From Natrinema mahii (GTDB lineage: Archaea > Halobacteriota > Halobacteria > Halobacteriales > Natrialbaceae): a DNA stretch of 64,000 nt. The first letter of the stretch is position 1. Each line of letters starts with the position of its first letter. Where the stretch lies: assembly GCA_000690595.2 (NCBI GenBank), contig JHUT02000004.1:62001-126000 (forward strand). The letters run 5' to 3'. The notes under the pieces are model-generated. The model did not search any database, was not told where the DNA came from, and worked only from the letters and a program-made list of their open reading frames with translations. Both the position numbers and the translations under genes were made by a program. Shown here one piece after another: positions 35,901-44,557 of the stretch.

Positions 35901-37515
35901 TCACGATCTCGCCGTCCTCGCGGACCGGTTCGCCAATCGTCCGCACCCACCGCAGGTCGCCGTCGGCCGTCCGGGCTCGAAGCTCCAGATCGTAGGGCTC
36001 CCCGTCGGCGATCGCGCGCTCGACCGCCTCGCGGATTCGCGGCCGGTCCTCGGGGTGGTAGAATTCGATCGATGCCTCGAGATCGATCGGCTCGTCCGGT
36101 GGGACACCGAGAATGCGACGGATCTCGGCGGTCCACTGGAGGTCGTACGGCTCCGCGGAGACGTCAAGTTCCCACGCGCCGATGTCGGCCAGGCGCTGGG
36201 ACTGCTCGAGCAGGGACGTCGTCCGCTCGAGGCGGCGCTCGCGTTCCTTCCGGTCGCTGATGTCGCGGCCGATCCCGACCTCGACCGGGTTCCCATTTGG
36301 ATCCTCGAGACCCGACGCGATGAACTCGTAGGGGATCCGCTCGCCGGATTTCGTCCGCAGTTCGGCCTCGACGAGGGTCTCGCCGGTCTCGAACGCCTCC
36401 CGCATCGACTCCCGGATCGGTCCCTCGTCCTCGGCGTCGAAGAAGTCGACGGCGTTCATCTCCGCGATCTCCGCGTCCGAATAGCCCGTCACGTCGACCA
36501 GCGTCTCGTTCCACCGCCTGAGACCGCCGTCCTCCTCGAGCAGGTAGACGACGTCGTCGACGGCGTCTAGCATGTCGTCGGTAAACGCTTGTGTCCGCTC
36601 GAGGCGGCGCTCTCGCTCCTCGATGGCCGCGACGTACTCGCGGCGTTCGAACGCCCCGCTGACCCACCGGGCGAGCAGATCGACGAACGATCGCTCCGCC
36701 GGGGAGAACGGCCGGTCCCGCGGTTCGCCGCTCACGAAACAGACCGTGCCGTAGAGGTCCCCGTCGACGCGTATCTTCCCGCCGATATAACAGCTGACGA
36801 CGGATTCGACGGCCGTCCCCGCGTCGGCGTCGGCCGCCGGCGTCTCCGAGATCCCGACCACGTCGTCCGACGTAACGGTGTTCCGGCAGTGGGTCTCCGA
36901 GAGGTCCAGCACCGCCCCCTCGAGGTCGGCCTCGGCCCCGACGGCCGTCTCGATCTCGTACCGGTCGGCCGGGTCGTCGATGTGCGAGACGAGTCCCGTC
37001 TCGAGGTCGAGTCGCTCACAGCCCAGTTCGAGCAGCCGGCGGATCTTCGTCTCGGTCCCCGACTCCGGATCGGACGTGATCCGGGCGAGTTCCCGCCGGA
37101 AGCGCTCGCTCTCGGCCCGTCGCCGTTCGCGGTCCCGGACCGCCGTCGCCAGCTCGTCGACGGCCGCGGAGAGCCGGCCGATCTCGTCGTCCCGGTCGCG
37201 CCCGCACTCGGCCAGATCCGGCTCGGCAGGGAGGGAGCCGTCGTCGGCGGTCGGATCGGCGTCCTCGAGGCGCGAGACGAATCCCCGGAGTTCGTCGGTG
37301 AGTCGTTCGATGTCGGTCGGTCGGTCGGAGCCCCGGCGGGCGGCGAGCCCGAACACGACGAGCCCGGGGAACGGCACGGACGGGAGCGAGACGGCCGGCG
37401 TCGTCCCGAGTGCGAGCGCGATGAGAGCGCCGAGCGTCGCGACGACGACCGTGAGCCGTCCCCGCCGTTGCGCGAGCGACTCGAGCGGAGCCGCGGCAGC
37501 GATCATACCACCCAT
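32992..37515 (-). CDS. Giant multi-PAS/GAF bacterio-opsin activator-type regulator
   Basis: A 1,507-residue regulator. Order: two membrane helices (about 20-62), linker/coil (65-140), GAF (about 150-290), five PAS units (about 310-430, 440-555, 565-685, 690-810, 815-930), GAF (about 940-1085), GAF (about 1110-1245), a BAT N-domain (about 1255-1410) and a C-terminal HTH_10 DNA-binding domain (TDRQLEVLRTAYFAGFFEWPRESTGEEIA). There is no histidine kinase domain, so sensing is coupled directly to DNA binding. PAS units 3 and 4 are recent duplicates. A start at 37506 is equally possible. Ligands are unknown. Confidence 0.9.
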   Translation of the reverse strand: MGGMIAAAAPLESLAQRRGRLTVVVATLGALIALALGTTPAVSLPSVPFPGLVVFGLAARRGSDRPTDIERLTDELRGFVSRLEDADPTADDGSLPAEPDLAECGRDRDDEIGRLSAAVDELATAVRDRERRRAESERFRRELARITSDPESGTETKIRRLLELGCERLDLETGLVSHIDDPADRYEIETAVGAEADLEGAVLDLSETHCRNTVTSDDVVGISETPAADADAGTAVESVVSCYIGGKIRVDGDLYGTVCFVSGEPRDRPFSPAERSFVDLLARWVSGAFERREYVAAIEERERRLERTQAFTDDMLDAVDDVVYLLEEDGGLRRWNETLVDVTGYSDAEIAEMNAVDFFDAEDEGPIRESMREAFETGETLVEAELRTKSGERIPYEFIASGLEDPNGNPVEVGIGRDISDRKERERRLERTTSLLEQSQRLADIGAWELDVSAEPYDLQWTAEIRRILGVPPDEPIDLEASIEFYHPEDRPRIREAVERAIADGEPYDLELRARTADGDLRWVRTIGEPVREDGEIVTLRGSFQDVTERKERERDLERTETILQALDELVYTIDADGEFTFLNDAIEGITGHEADDLIGETVSTVMDEADLETARDRIRDLRSAGEPTRTFEMDLETVDGDVIDAENHMALLPSEDGEFAGTAGVIRDITERKERERDLERFEAIVQALDELVYTLDEEGRFTYLNDAAKPILGYEPAELLGEPAATVIPSPDVERAQDRIRELLRSDAPSRTVEIVLETADGETIDVENHIALLPSDDGEFVGTAGVVRDITDRKERERDLERTTELLKQAERLAGIGGWELDVSGETRDVTFTDGLRRLYDLPPDATVDSELATSFPHPEDRERVLAIVDRTIETGEGYEIEHRMRTSSGDERWVRSTGEPVRADGADDGDARAADVVGVRGTIQDITDRKERELALESLHDAARDLLGTDTEAEVSALVVETASEVLEASGAAVYRLDPAVNRLVPVASTEAFDRLCNGAPSVAIGDGESALWSTYVSGTGTVVDDPSSVDRSQVFDPAVESGVVVPIGDYGVFAVATDAEPIDAESRRLIETLVATTEAAFDRLESEASLREREAQLERRNERLNRQIETTELIRRIDQVLIGAESRGEIERTVPERLLEADSVAFAWVGDRDPSGTRLEPRAWAGDGEAYLDDVSLADDAAEPAVRTAAGGTPTVVSNVVEGLQDDSWRRRAVDRGFQSVISVPLSHAEYSYGVLTIYADEPDAFGDLERTVLTELGEGIANAITAMKTREALHAERLLELTLGIDDDEALLSRLAAKTGASIEYAGLGSHASDETLLFVETDGVAPDDVRSALADLVSVTDARLISETDGTCRFEATVSGDSLAARLVRHGGSPRSIRADGEGLEVVVDVPTGTDVREFVETLGEGRGAVELRARRHVERSMGTRSELVTSLFDALTDRQLEVLRTAYFAGFFEWPRESTGEEIAEMLAVTQPTVNRHLRLAQGRLLAQLFEDQVPVAPS
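35102..35839 (-). repeat. Tandem 369-bp duplication of a PAS-PAC unit
   Basis: Units 35102-35470 and 35471-35839 repeat in phase. Both end in LQ/VQALDELVYT and DITERKERERDLER-type linkers. DNA identity is highest over the PAC/linker part (cgctcgag-tcgcgttcgcgctcc). Each unit is 123 codons. Confidence 0.8.
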
Positions 37516-37767
37516 ACGAAATCACCCGCAATGATACGAGCGGTTATTTTCACTCTCTGTTCGACAGCCGGATAGTACCGTCGCGAAATCCGAGTGGTCG
37601 ACGGCTCGAGCGGCGATTCCGGAGACGGCGGACCGATGTCGGTCCGTCCGGTCGGCCACCGACCGCCAGTCGTCGCGGCGACGCTATACACATAGTGTCG
37701 GGGTCGCGGCGGAATTACGTGTATAACGGCCAGCCCGATACCACCGGGACGCGTTTGTCAGGCTACG

Positions 37768-38025
37768 ATGACCAGCGCCACTCTCGACTACCACACCGAC
37801 TCCATCAGTCTGCGAGTAATCGACGCGCTCGCGGACGCGACGAACACCGACGCCAGGGAACTCGAGCCGCTGTACGACGTGGTCGATCCCGAGGCGCTCG
37901 ACCAGCTCGTTCAGTCGGGCTCGGGGGCGGACGTCCGCGTCGAGTTCGAGTATCACGGCATGCTCGTCGAAGTCCGGGGCGACGGGACCGTCACCGTCGA
38001 CGGGACGGTCCATGGGAGTCGGTAG
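37768..38025 (+). CDS. HalOD1 output-domain protein
   Basis: An 85-residue protein with the HalOD1 signature: SLRVIDALADATNTDARELEPLYDVVDPEALD, then VEFEYHGMLVEVRGDGTVTV. It is divergent from the giant PAS regulator and 63 bp before a PAS-domain gene on the same strand, so all three may belong to one sensory unit. It is a paralogue of the protein at 25637. Confidence 0.85.
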   Translation: MTSATLDYHTDSISLRVIDALADATNTDARELEPLYDVVDPEALDQLVQSGSGADVRVEFEYHGMLVEVRGDGTVTVDGTVHGSR

Positions 38026-38088
38026 TCCGGGACGGCCCGAATACACCGGAACTGACTGCCGACCGCAATTCGACGCCGGTGATCGACG

Positions 38089-38859
38089 ATGCTGAGCCTG
38101 CTCGCCGAAGCGGCCGACGCCGGGCTTCGGGTGCGACCGAACGAGCTACGCTTCCTCATTGTCGGCGACGACCTCCGCGAGGCGGTCGCCACTGCCCTCG
38201 GCGAGACCGACGAGGACGCCCTCGAGACGGTCCCGTCGCTCGCGGCCGCGCGGGACGACGGCGGCGACGGCGACTGTCTCGTCGTTCCGGCGGCGGCGCT
38301 CGGCGACGACGAACGTGCGGCCGCGGACACCGACTCACGCGGGCCGGACGGAACGGTCGCGGCCGACGAACCGATGATCGTCGTCGCCGACGGCACCGAT
38401 ACCGGTTCGGATCACCGTTACGAGCGCCGACTGACCGCCGTCCTCGATCGGGACGCCCTCGAGCGACTGCCGGCGCGGGCGCGGGACCTCGTCGAGCGGC
38501 GGCGACTGGCCGCGCTGTCGCGGCGCTCGCTGGCGAGTCTGGAGTTCGCCGGCGAAGCGATCGCGATCGTCACCCCCGGCGGCGAGATCCAGTTCGCGAG
38601 CCGCTCGCTCGCGGTGCGGTTCGGCTACGACTACGAGACGCTCCCGGGGACCGACTGGCGGGCGCTGTTTCCCGACGCGACCGTCGACCGCCTCGAGTCG
38701 ACGGCGATCCCGACCGTCGCCGACGGCTGGCGGTGGACCGGCAGCTGTACGGCGAGGCGGCGGGACGGAGAAACGTTCCCCGTCCAGTTGCGACTGGGCG
38801 GGCTCGAGGACGGGAGCCTGGTGTTCGTCGTCGAAAGCGGCGACGACGCGGAGAACTGA
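38089..38859 (+). CDS. PAS-domain signalling protein
   Basis: A 256-residue protein. The N-terminal half (about 15-110) looks like a degenerate receiver domain (FLIVGDDLREAVATAL) without the typical phospho-acceptor context, then a helix (RRLAALSRRSLASLEFAG). Residues 155-250 form a PAS fold (AIAIVTPGGEIQFASRSLAVRFGY; VQLRLGGLEDGSLVFVVE). No kinase or DNA-binding domain is present, so it would act through partners. It is convergent with ahcY, leaving only three bases between stops. Confidence 0.75.
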   Translation: MLSLLAEAADAGLRVRPNELRFLIVGDDLREAVATALGETDEDALETVPSLAAARDDGGDGDCLVVPAAALGDDERAAADTDSRGPDGTVAADEPMIVVADGTDTGSDHRYERRLTAVLDRDALERLPARARDLVERRRLAALSRRSLASLEFAGEAIAIVTPGGEIQFASRSLAVRFGYDYETLPGTDWRALFPDATVDRLESTAIPTVADGWRWTGSCTARRRDGETFPVQLRLGGLEDGSLVFVVESGDDAEN

Positions 38860-38862
38860 CCG

Positions 38863-40152
38863 CTATGTGCCGTGGTCCCAGCTGTCCATGTACTCGCGCT
38901 GGGTGTCGGTCAGCGAGTCGAAGTCGACGCCCTCGGCCTCGAGTTTGATCTCGGCGATCTCCTTGTCGAGTTCGTCGGGGACGTCGTGGACGCCGGCGTC
39001 GTAGGCGTCGCCGTTCTCGAGCATCTCTCGCACGCAGACGGCCTGAATCCCGAAGGACTGGTCCATGACCTCGACGGGGTGGCCCAGCGAGACGGGCGCG
39101 GCGAGGTTGACCAGCCGGCCCTCGGCGATGACGTTCAGTTTGCGGCCGTCCGCGAGTTCGTAGGCCTCGACGCCGTCGCGGGCCTCGTAGCGGTCGACCG
39201 CGAGGTCGTCCAAGGCCTCGAGGTCGATCTCGATGTCGAAGTGGCCCGCGTTCGCGAGCAAGACGCCGTCTTGCATCTTCTCGAGGTGTTCCTCGACGAT
39301 GACGTCGCGGTTGCCCGTCGTCGTCAGGAAGACGTCGCCGACTTCCGCGGCTTCCGCCATCGGCATCACGTCGTAGCCCTCCATGTGGGCCTCGAGGGCG
39401 CGGCGGGGCTCGACCTCGGTGACGATGACGTTGGCGTTCTGGCCCGCGGCCTTCTGGGCGACGCCTTTCCCGCAGTAGCCGTAGCCAGCGACGACGACGT
39501 TCTTGCCGGCCCACGAGAGGTTCGTGGTCATGGCGATGGAGGCCAGCGAGGACTCGCCGGTGCCGTGGACGTTGTCGAAGAGGCGTTTCATCGGCGTGTC
39601 GTTGACGGCGAAGACGGGGTACTCGAGCGCGCCGTCGTCGTCCATCGCGCGCAGGCGGTGAACGCCGGTGGTCGTCTCCTCTGCCCCGCCGACGATGCCG
39701 TCGATCAGTTCGGGGTAGTCCTCGTGGATCGCGGCGACCAGGTCCATCCCGTCGTCGACCGTGATCGTCGGCTCGTGGGCGATGACTGCCTCGATCGCGG
39801 CGTAATACTCGTCGTCGTCGACGCCGCGTTTGGCGTAGCTGGTGATGTTCTCGTGGGTATCGAGCGCCGCCGAGACGTCGTCGTGGGTCGAGAGCGGATT
39901 ACAGCCCGTGACGGCCACCTCCGCGCCGCCCTCCGCGAGCGTCTCGACGAGGATCGCCGTCTTGGCCTCGACGTGCATCGCCATCCCGATGCGCTCGCCT
40001 TCGAAGGGCTGGTCGGCGACGAACTCCTCGCGGACGCGCTCGCAGATCGGCATGTGTTGGGCGGCCCAGTCCATCTTCCGACGGCCCTCCTCGCGAGCGG
40101 ACTCGAGGTCGTCGAGTTGCTCGCTGATCGGGGGGTACTCGGTGTCGGTCAT
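38863..40152 (-). CDS. ahcY: Adenosylhomocysteinase
   Basis: A 429-residue NAD-dependent enzyme that splits S-adenosylhomocysteine to adenosine and homocysteine, relieving product inhibition of methyltransferases. Visible: substrate part ([18 protein letters not shown]), [17 protein letters not shown], Rossmann motif [14 protein letters not shown] near 215 and C-terminal [20 protein letters not shown]. The start methionine (MTDTEYPPI) begins the conserved part. A SAH/MTA deaminase gene at 41366 offers a parallel route for the same metabolite. Confidence 0.96.
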   Translation of the reverse strand: MTDTEYPPISEQLDDLESAREEGRRKMDWAAQHMPICERVREEFVADQPFEGERIGMAMHVEAKTAILVETLAEGGAEVAVTGCNPLSTHDDVSAALDTHENITSYAKRGVDDDEYYAAIEAVIAHEPTITVDDGMDLVAAIHEDYPELIDGIVGGAEETTTGVHRLRAMDDDGALEYPVFAVNDTPMKRLFDNVHGTGESSLASIAMTTNLSWAGKNVVVAGYGYCGKGVAQKAAGQNANVIVTEVEPRRALEAHMEGYDVMPMAEAAEVGDVFLTTTGNRDVIVEEHLEKMQDGVLLANAGHFDIEIDLEALDDLAVDRYEARDGVEAYELADGRKLNVIAEGRLVNLAAPVSLGHPVEVMDQSFGIQAVCVREMLENGDAYDAGVHDVPDELDKEIAEIKLEAEGVDFDSLTDTQREYMDSWDHGT

Positions 40153-40400
40153 GGCTCGACAGAGTGGGACCGTGGCCAAAACGCTACCGAACCCGGTTCG
40201 GCTCCGGACGGCGTTCGGGACTCGAAGCGGCCGCGTACTGACTCGGTGTAAAAAACGCGCAACGAAAGTGGTGGGTGGATCGACCGCACTACGTGCCCGC
40301 TCGATCGCGACGATCCGGAGACGGCCGCGATCGGAGCCCGACACCGGTGACGCCGATCCGCTCGGTCGTCGCCCGGCGTCGGGTATCGGCTTCGAGGGCG

Positions 40401-41216
40401 CTACTGTTCGCTGTCGGTAGACTCAGCGTCCGAATCGTCGGTGTCGTCTTCGTCGTCTTCGTCGTCCTCGTCGTCCTCGTCGTCCTCGTCGTCCTTGTCG
40501 TCGCCGTCAGCCGGCGGACCGGCGTGTTCCGGCGGACCGCGTTCGTCGCCATCGTCGTCGACCTGCTCGTCGTCGCCTTCGTCTTCGTCGTCGCCGTCAG
40601 CCGGCGGACCGGCGTGTTCCGGCGGACCGCGTTCGTCGTCATCGTCTTCGTCCTCGTCGTCGTCATCCGCGTCCGGCGGACCGGCGTGGCTCGGCGGACC
40701 GGCGTGGCTCGGCGCGTTGCCGGGGTTGTTCGCGACCACGAAGCTCGCGACGGCGATCCCGGTCGACTCGTTGGACTCGTTCTGTTGGGTCTCGACGAAG
40801 TCGGAGACGAGCGACCCGAAACTCGTCTCGTTGGCCGACTCGTTGTCGGTCTCGTTACCGTCCACGGTTTCGTTGCTCGCTGCGGTCAGCGTCGCCGTGG
40901 TCGAGGCCGTCCGGTTGTCGGCCGTCGCGGTCACCGAGACGGTGACGTTCTCGACGGGATCGGGCAGTTCGACCGCGCCGGCGTCGCCGGTCGTGTACGT
41001 CCCGGTCCCCTCGTAGGTCGCGTTCTCGTCGGTGGTCGATACGTCGACGGTCGCGTTCGCGACCGCGGTGTCGTTTGCCGTGACGCCGACGACGTTCTCG
41101 CCGTCGACGGACACGTCGAGGTCACCGTCGGTCTCTGCCGCGACCGTGCCCGCCGAGGCGAACACGGACGTGACCATAACGGCGACCAGTGTCATCGTGA
41201 GCAGCTTATGCTTCAT
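40401..41216 (-). CDS. Secreted acidic low-complexity protein
   Basis: A 271-residue protein with a Sec-type signal ([23 protein letters not shown]) and a mature beta-rich domain (about 30-110: [21 protein letters not shown]) with many N-glycosylation-like NxT/NxS sites. The C-terminal third consists of repeats of [18 protein letters not shown] and long Asp/Glu runs. The tail has no PGF-CTERM motif or membrane helix. It is probably a cell-surface or exported acidic protein; no enzyme motif. Followed downstream by ahcY. Confidence 0.7.
   Translation of the reverse strand: MKHKLLTMTLVAVMVTSVFASAGTVAAETDGDLDVSVDGENVVGVTANDTAVANATVDVSTTDENATYEGTGTYTTGDAGAVELPDPVENVTVSVTATADNRTASTTATLTAASNETVDGNETDNESANETSFGSLVSDFVETQQNESNESTGIAVASFVVANNPGNAPSHAGPPSHAGPPDADDDDEDEDDDDERGPPEHAGPPADGDDEDEGDDEQVDDDGDERGPPEHAGPPADGDDKDDEDDEDDEDDEDDEDDTDDSDAESTDSEQ
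40436..40640. repeat. Tandem repeats in an acidic tail
   Basis: Runs of GTCGTCCTC (about 40451-40500) and a longer unit containing agccggcggaccggcgtgtt appear twice (about 40507 and 40598), coding for Asp/Glu-rich and GPPEHAGPP repeats. Likely prone to length change by slippage. Confidence 0.7.
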
Positions 41217-41365
41217 CCGCTCGTGACTTTCCCGGATTATTAGATAAACCCCGACGGCAGTTCTCGGCGTTTGCTCCGGGTTAAAACGACTCCACAATCA
41301 ATGTAAGCGTTTATCGAGCGTTTTGAGTGTTTATCTCGAGTCGGGCCGACAGGCGCTCTCCCGGC

Positions 41366-42664
41366 TCACTCGCCGGCACGGGCCACCAACGACTCGGCAG
41401 CCTCGAGCGACCGATCCCGGACCGCCGCCTCGTCGAGGGTCAGGACCTCGCGGTCGCGCATGAGGACCCGGCCGTCACAGACGGTGTGGCGCACGTCGGC
41501 CGCCGCGGCCGCGTACGCGAGGTGGCTCACGAGGTCGTGTCGGGGCGTCAAGTGCGGCGTCTCCAGGTCGATGACGGCCAGGTCGGCCGGCGCGCCCGCC
41601 TCGAGCCGGCCCGACTCGAGGCCGACCGCGTCCGCGCTGCCGTGCGTCGCCATCTCGACGACCGCTTCGGCGGGCACCGCGCTCGCGTCGTCGGCCGCGA
41701 GCTTGCCCAGCATGGCCGCGTCGCGGGCCTCGTCGAGCATCGAGAGGTCGTTGTTCGAGGCCGCGCCGTCGGTGCCGAGGCCGACGGTGACGCCGGCTTC
41801 GCGCAGCCGCTGGACGGGTGCCATCCCGCTGGCCAGTTTCATGTTCGAGGCCGGGCAGTGGATCACGCCGGTCCCGGCCTCGGCCAGCAGTTCGATCTCC
41901 CGATCGTCGACGTGGACGCCGTGGGCGATGAAGTCCTCGGGCTCGAGCATCCCCAGTTCCGCGGCGTACTCGAGGGGCCGCTTGCCGTGTTCGTCGACGA
42001 TCGGCGCGACCTCGTCTTCGGTCTCGTTGGCGTGGTAGTGGATCGGGACGCCGAGGTCGCGGGCCCGCGGCACGAACTCCGACAGGTACTCGCCGTCGAC
42101 GGTCGTCAGCGAGTGGGGCATAAAGGCCGACGAGATCCGGCCGTCGCCCAGCCCGTCGACTTCCTCGGCGACCGCGAGCCCCTCGCGGGCGTCCTCGCGG
42201 GCAGCCTCGTCGTCCTTGCCCACCGAGATCACGCCGTGGCCGAGCCGGGCGCGCAGGCCGGCGTCGGCGACCGTCTCGGCGATCGTCGGCACGAAGAAGT
42301 ACATGTCCGCGAAGGCGGTGACGCCGGACTTGATCATCTCGAGGACGCCGAGTTCGGTCCCCGCGCGGACGGTCTCGGCGGTCAGTTCGGCCTCGGCCGG
42401 CCAGATGTCCTCCTGGAGCCAGGCATCGAGGGGTTTGTCGTCGGCGTACCCCCGCAGCAGCGTCATCGCGACGTGGCAGTGGCCGTTGACGAACCCGGGG
42501 GTGACCAGCGATCCCGTCGCGTCGAGGGTCTCGTCGGCCGCGCCGCCGAGGTCGGGACCGACCTCGAGAACCTCGCCGGCGTCCCCATCGATCAGTACGT
42601 CCGCGGTCGTCACCGTCAGGTCGGGCCGGAGGACCCGCCCGCCGGTGATCGCAAGCGCCGTCAT
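41366..42664 (-). CDS. Amidohydrolase, probable SAH/MTA deaminase
   Basis: A 432-residue cytosolic metal-dependent amidohydrolase. Visible: the metal-binding NGHCHVAMTLLRG near residue 60, HYHANETEDEV near 205 and GLGTDGAASNNDLSM near 295. This set is typical of S-adenosylhomocysteine/5'-methylthioadenosine deaminases, which convert these to inosyl forms. The nearby ahcY makes this assignment reasonable, although related chlorohydrolases share motifs. The start is at MTALAITGGRVL; residues upstream are non-natural. Confidence 0.85.
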   Translation of the reverse strand: MTALAITGGRVLRPDLTVTTADVLIDGDAGEVLEVGPDLGGAADETLDATGSLVTPGFVNGHCHVAMTLLRGYADDKPLDAWLQEDIWPAEAELTAETVRAGTELGVLEMIKSGVTAFADMYFFVPTIAETVADAGLRARLGHGVISVGKDDEAAREDAREGLAVAEEVDGLGDGRISSAFMPHSLTTVDGEYLSEFVPRARDLGVPIHYHANETEDEVAPIVDEHGKRPLEYAAELGMLEPEDFIAHGVHVDDREIELLAEAGTGVIHCPASNMKLASGMAPVQRLREAGVTVGLGTDGAASNNDLSMLDEARDAAMLGKLAADDASAVPAEAVVEMATHGSADAVGLESGRLEAGAPADLAVIDLETPHLTPRHDLVSHLAYAAAAADVRHTVCDGRVLMRDREVLTLDEAAVRDRSLEAAESLVARAGE

Positions 42665-42774
42665 TGCCCGTGGGTTCTCGCCGGGCGGCCTTATACTGTC
42701 GATCCGTCGATGACGGGTCTCGAGCCGGCCGGACCAGTCGGCGGATTTAACAGTTCGGTGACGGAACGTCCGGT

Positions 42775-43452
42775 ATGGACGACCCACCCCGTCAGACCGG
42801 ACGCCGCGCGTTCGTCGCCGACTACCCACCTCGAGCGGCGCTGGCCGACGCCTGGGACGAACACAGCCGGTTCGTCGGCTTCGCGGCCGGACTGTTCGCC
42901 GTCGGCGTCGTCGTCGGCGCCCTCCTGCTGGCGGCCGGCTACAACCTCCTCGAAATCATCGCGGATCTACTCGGTCAGGGGCTGTTCCCCGAGGAGATTG
43001 CCGACTTCTCCGGGCTCGAGTTGGCGCGGTTCCTGCTCGTGAACAACACGCAGGCGTTCCTGCTCTCGATCGTCGGCGCGCTGTCGCTGGGACTCCTGAC
43101 CGCCTGGGCGATGGTGTTCAACGGGATCATCGTCGGCAACGTCGGTGCCGCCATCGCCGGCGAGGTCGGCCTCGGCTTCATTATCGTCGGTCTGCTCCCC
43201 CACGGGATCTTCGAGTTGCCCGCGCTGTTTATCGCCGCCGGCGTCGGCTTCCGCCTGCTGTACCGGGTCGGACAACGGCTCCGGGGCAGCCGCGACGCGA
43301 TCTTCACGAAGCGGTACCTCTACCGGACCGGCCTCCTCGTCCTCGCCGGCTGGCTCCTGCTGGTCGTCGCCGCGTTCGTCGAGGCGTTCGTCACGCCCGC
43401 CCTGCTCGAGGCGCTGTTCGCCGAGCGGCTCGGTGGGACGGGGACGCCCTAG
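42775..43452 (+). CDS. SpoIIM-family membrane protein
   Basis: A 225-residue polytopic protein with about six helices of the SpoIIM family. The signature FNGIIVGNVGAAIAGEVG and LLPHGIFELPALFIA (about 140-150) is complete. In sporulating bacteria SpoIIM aids peptidoglycan hydrolysis; archaeal members have no such role and are uncharacterised, perhaps membrane remodelling. Divergent from the deaminase. Confidence 0.85.
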   Translation: MDDPPRQTGRRAFVADYPPRAALADAWDEHSRFVGFAAGLFAVGVVVGALLLAAGYNLLEIIADLLGQGLFPEEIADFSGLELARFLLVNNTQAFLLSIVGALSLGLLTAWAMVFNGIIVGNVGAAIAGEVGLGFIIVGLLPHGIFELPALFIAAGVGFRLLYRVGQRLRGSRDAIFTKRYLYRTGLLVLAGWLLLVVAAFVEAFVTPALLEALFAERLGGTGTP

Positions 43453-43535
43453 GACGCGACCCGACGGTTTCGGCCAGTTCAGTCCGGATGAACGGTCCTG
43501 AACGGACCCAAGCGTCGCGCCCCTTTTTACCGAAT

Positions 43536-43550
43536 CACTGACTGTCAGTG
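43536..43550. promoter_or_regulatory. Palindrome CACTGAC-T-GTCAGTG before the DUF4382 gene
   Basis: Perfect 7-bp arms between a TATA-like cctttttac (43521-43529) and the ATG at 43554. TATA spacing places the transcript start at about 43550, so a bound protein would block initiation. Confidence 0.45.
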
Positions 43551-43553
43551 GCT

Positions 43554-44462
43554 ATGGACGGACGCACGATCCAACTGGTAGTCGTCGTGGCCCTCGTGGC
43601 CGTCGCCGGCTGTGCCGGCGGCATGGGCGGACAACCGGCGACCGACTCGGCGGACGACGGTCCCTCGAGCGCGGACGACTCGAGCGACGGCGGCATGGGA
43701 ACGGCCGCCTTCTACGTCAGCGACGAACCGAACGTGATCGACGACTTCGAACACCTCAACGTGACGATCACGAAGGTCGGCTTCAAGAAGGCCGGCGGGT
43801 CGTCCGGCGCGGACGACGGAAACGAGAGCGGTGACGCGGACGAGGGGAACGAAACCGACGACGGCGCGGCCAACGAGACCGACGCCGACTGGGCAGAGCA
43901 GACGGAAGACGGCGAGGAGAACGACGGGAACGAGACTGACACCGACGATGGAGACGCCGACGAGAAAGACGAGGAGGGAGACGGCGAGACGGACGATGAG
44001 GAAACCGACGGCGGTGACGACTGGGTCGAGTACGACGTCGACGAACGGACGGTCGACCTCACCGAACTGAAGGGTGCGAACGCGTCCATGATCGACGAGT
44101 TCGACCTCCCTGCCGGCGACTACGAGACGGTCTTCATCTACGTCAGCGACACCGAGGGCGTCCTGACCGACGGGAGTACGACGCGGGTGAAACTCCCGAG
44201 CAACAAACTCCAGCTGAACAAGAAGTTTACCATCGGCAACAACGAATCGGTCGACTTCGTCTACGACATCGCGCCACACAAGGCCGGCAAGAGCGGGAAG
44301 TACATCCTCAAGCCGGTGATCAGTCAGAGCGGCACGGGCGACGAGGTCGAGATCCGCGATATCGACACGGACGACGAGAAAGAAGACGAGGAGAACCGCG
44401 GCAACGGCGGCGGCAACGGCGGGAACGGAAACGGTGCGCCCGAAGCGAACGCCGACGACTGA
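43554..44462 (+). CDS. DUF4382 lipoprotein
   Basis: A 302-residue protein with a lipobox signal (VVALVAVAGCAGG, Cys at about 20), giving a membrane-anchored extracellular protein. Residues 45-70 and 155-255 form a DUF4382 beta-domain (TAAFYVSDEPNVIDDFEHLNVTITKV; VDLTELKGANASMIDEFDLPAGDYETVFIYV) interrupted by an Asp/Glu/Asn acidic insert of about 80 residues. The tail is Gly/Asn rich. Function is unknown. GTG at 43548 is an alternative start two codons earlier. Confidence 0.85.
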   Translation: MDGRTIQLVVVVALVAVAGCAGGMGGQPATDSADDGPSSADDSSDGGMGTAAFYVSDEPNVIDDFEHLNVTITKVGFKKAGGSSGADDGNESGDADEGNETDDGAANETDADWAEQTEDGEENDGNETDTDDGDADEKDEEGDGETDDEETDGGDDWVEYDVDERTVDLTELKGANASMIDEFDLPAGDYETVFIYVSDTEGVLTDGSTTRVKLPSNKLQLNKKFTIGNNESVDFVYDIAPHKAGKSGKYILKPVISQSGTGDEVEIRDIDTDDEKEDEENRGNGGGNGGNGNGAPEANADD

Positions 44463-44484
44463 TCGGTCGACCGCATCGTAGACC

Positions 44485-44507
44485 CCTCGAGCGCGGCACG
44501 CTCGAGG
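44485..44507. terminator. Hairpin between convergent genes
   Basis: CCTCGAGCG and CGCTCGAGG form a perfect 9-bp stem with a 5-nt loop, 23 bases after the DUF4382 stop and 51 bases before the copA stop. It could end both transcripts; the T-rich tract expected of a typical terminator is absent. Confidence 0.35.
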
Positions 44508-44557
44508 AGCGACCGGCGGATTCTTCGAAACCGGATCGGCGGTCGCTCGAGCGCCGA

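Noticed and set aside
33385-36570. A 1,061-residue frame opposite the multi-PAS gene
   Set aside because: It is antisense to clear PAS/GAF coding sequence and reflects its repeats, not a protein.
40436-40640. Tandem repeats considered as a CRISPR array
   Set aside because: The units are contiguous, in frame with a coding sequence and have no unique spacers.
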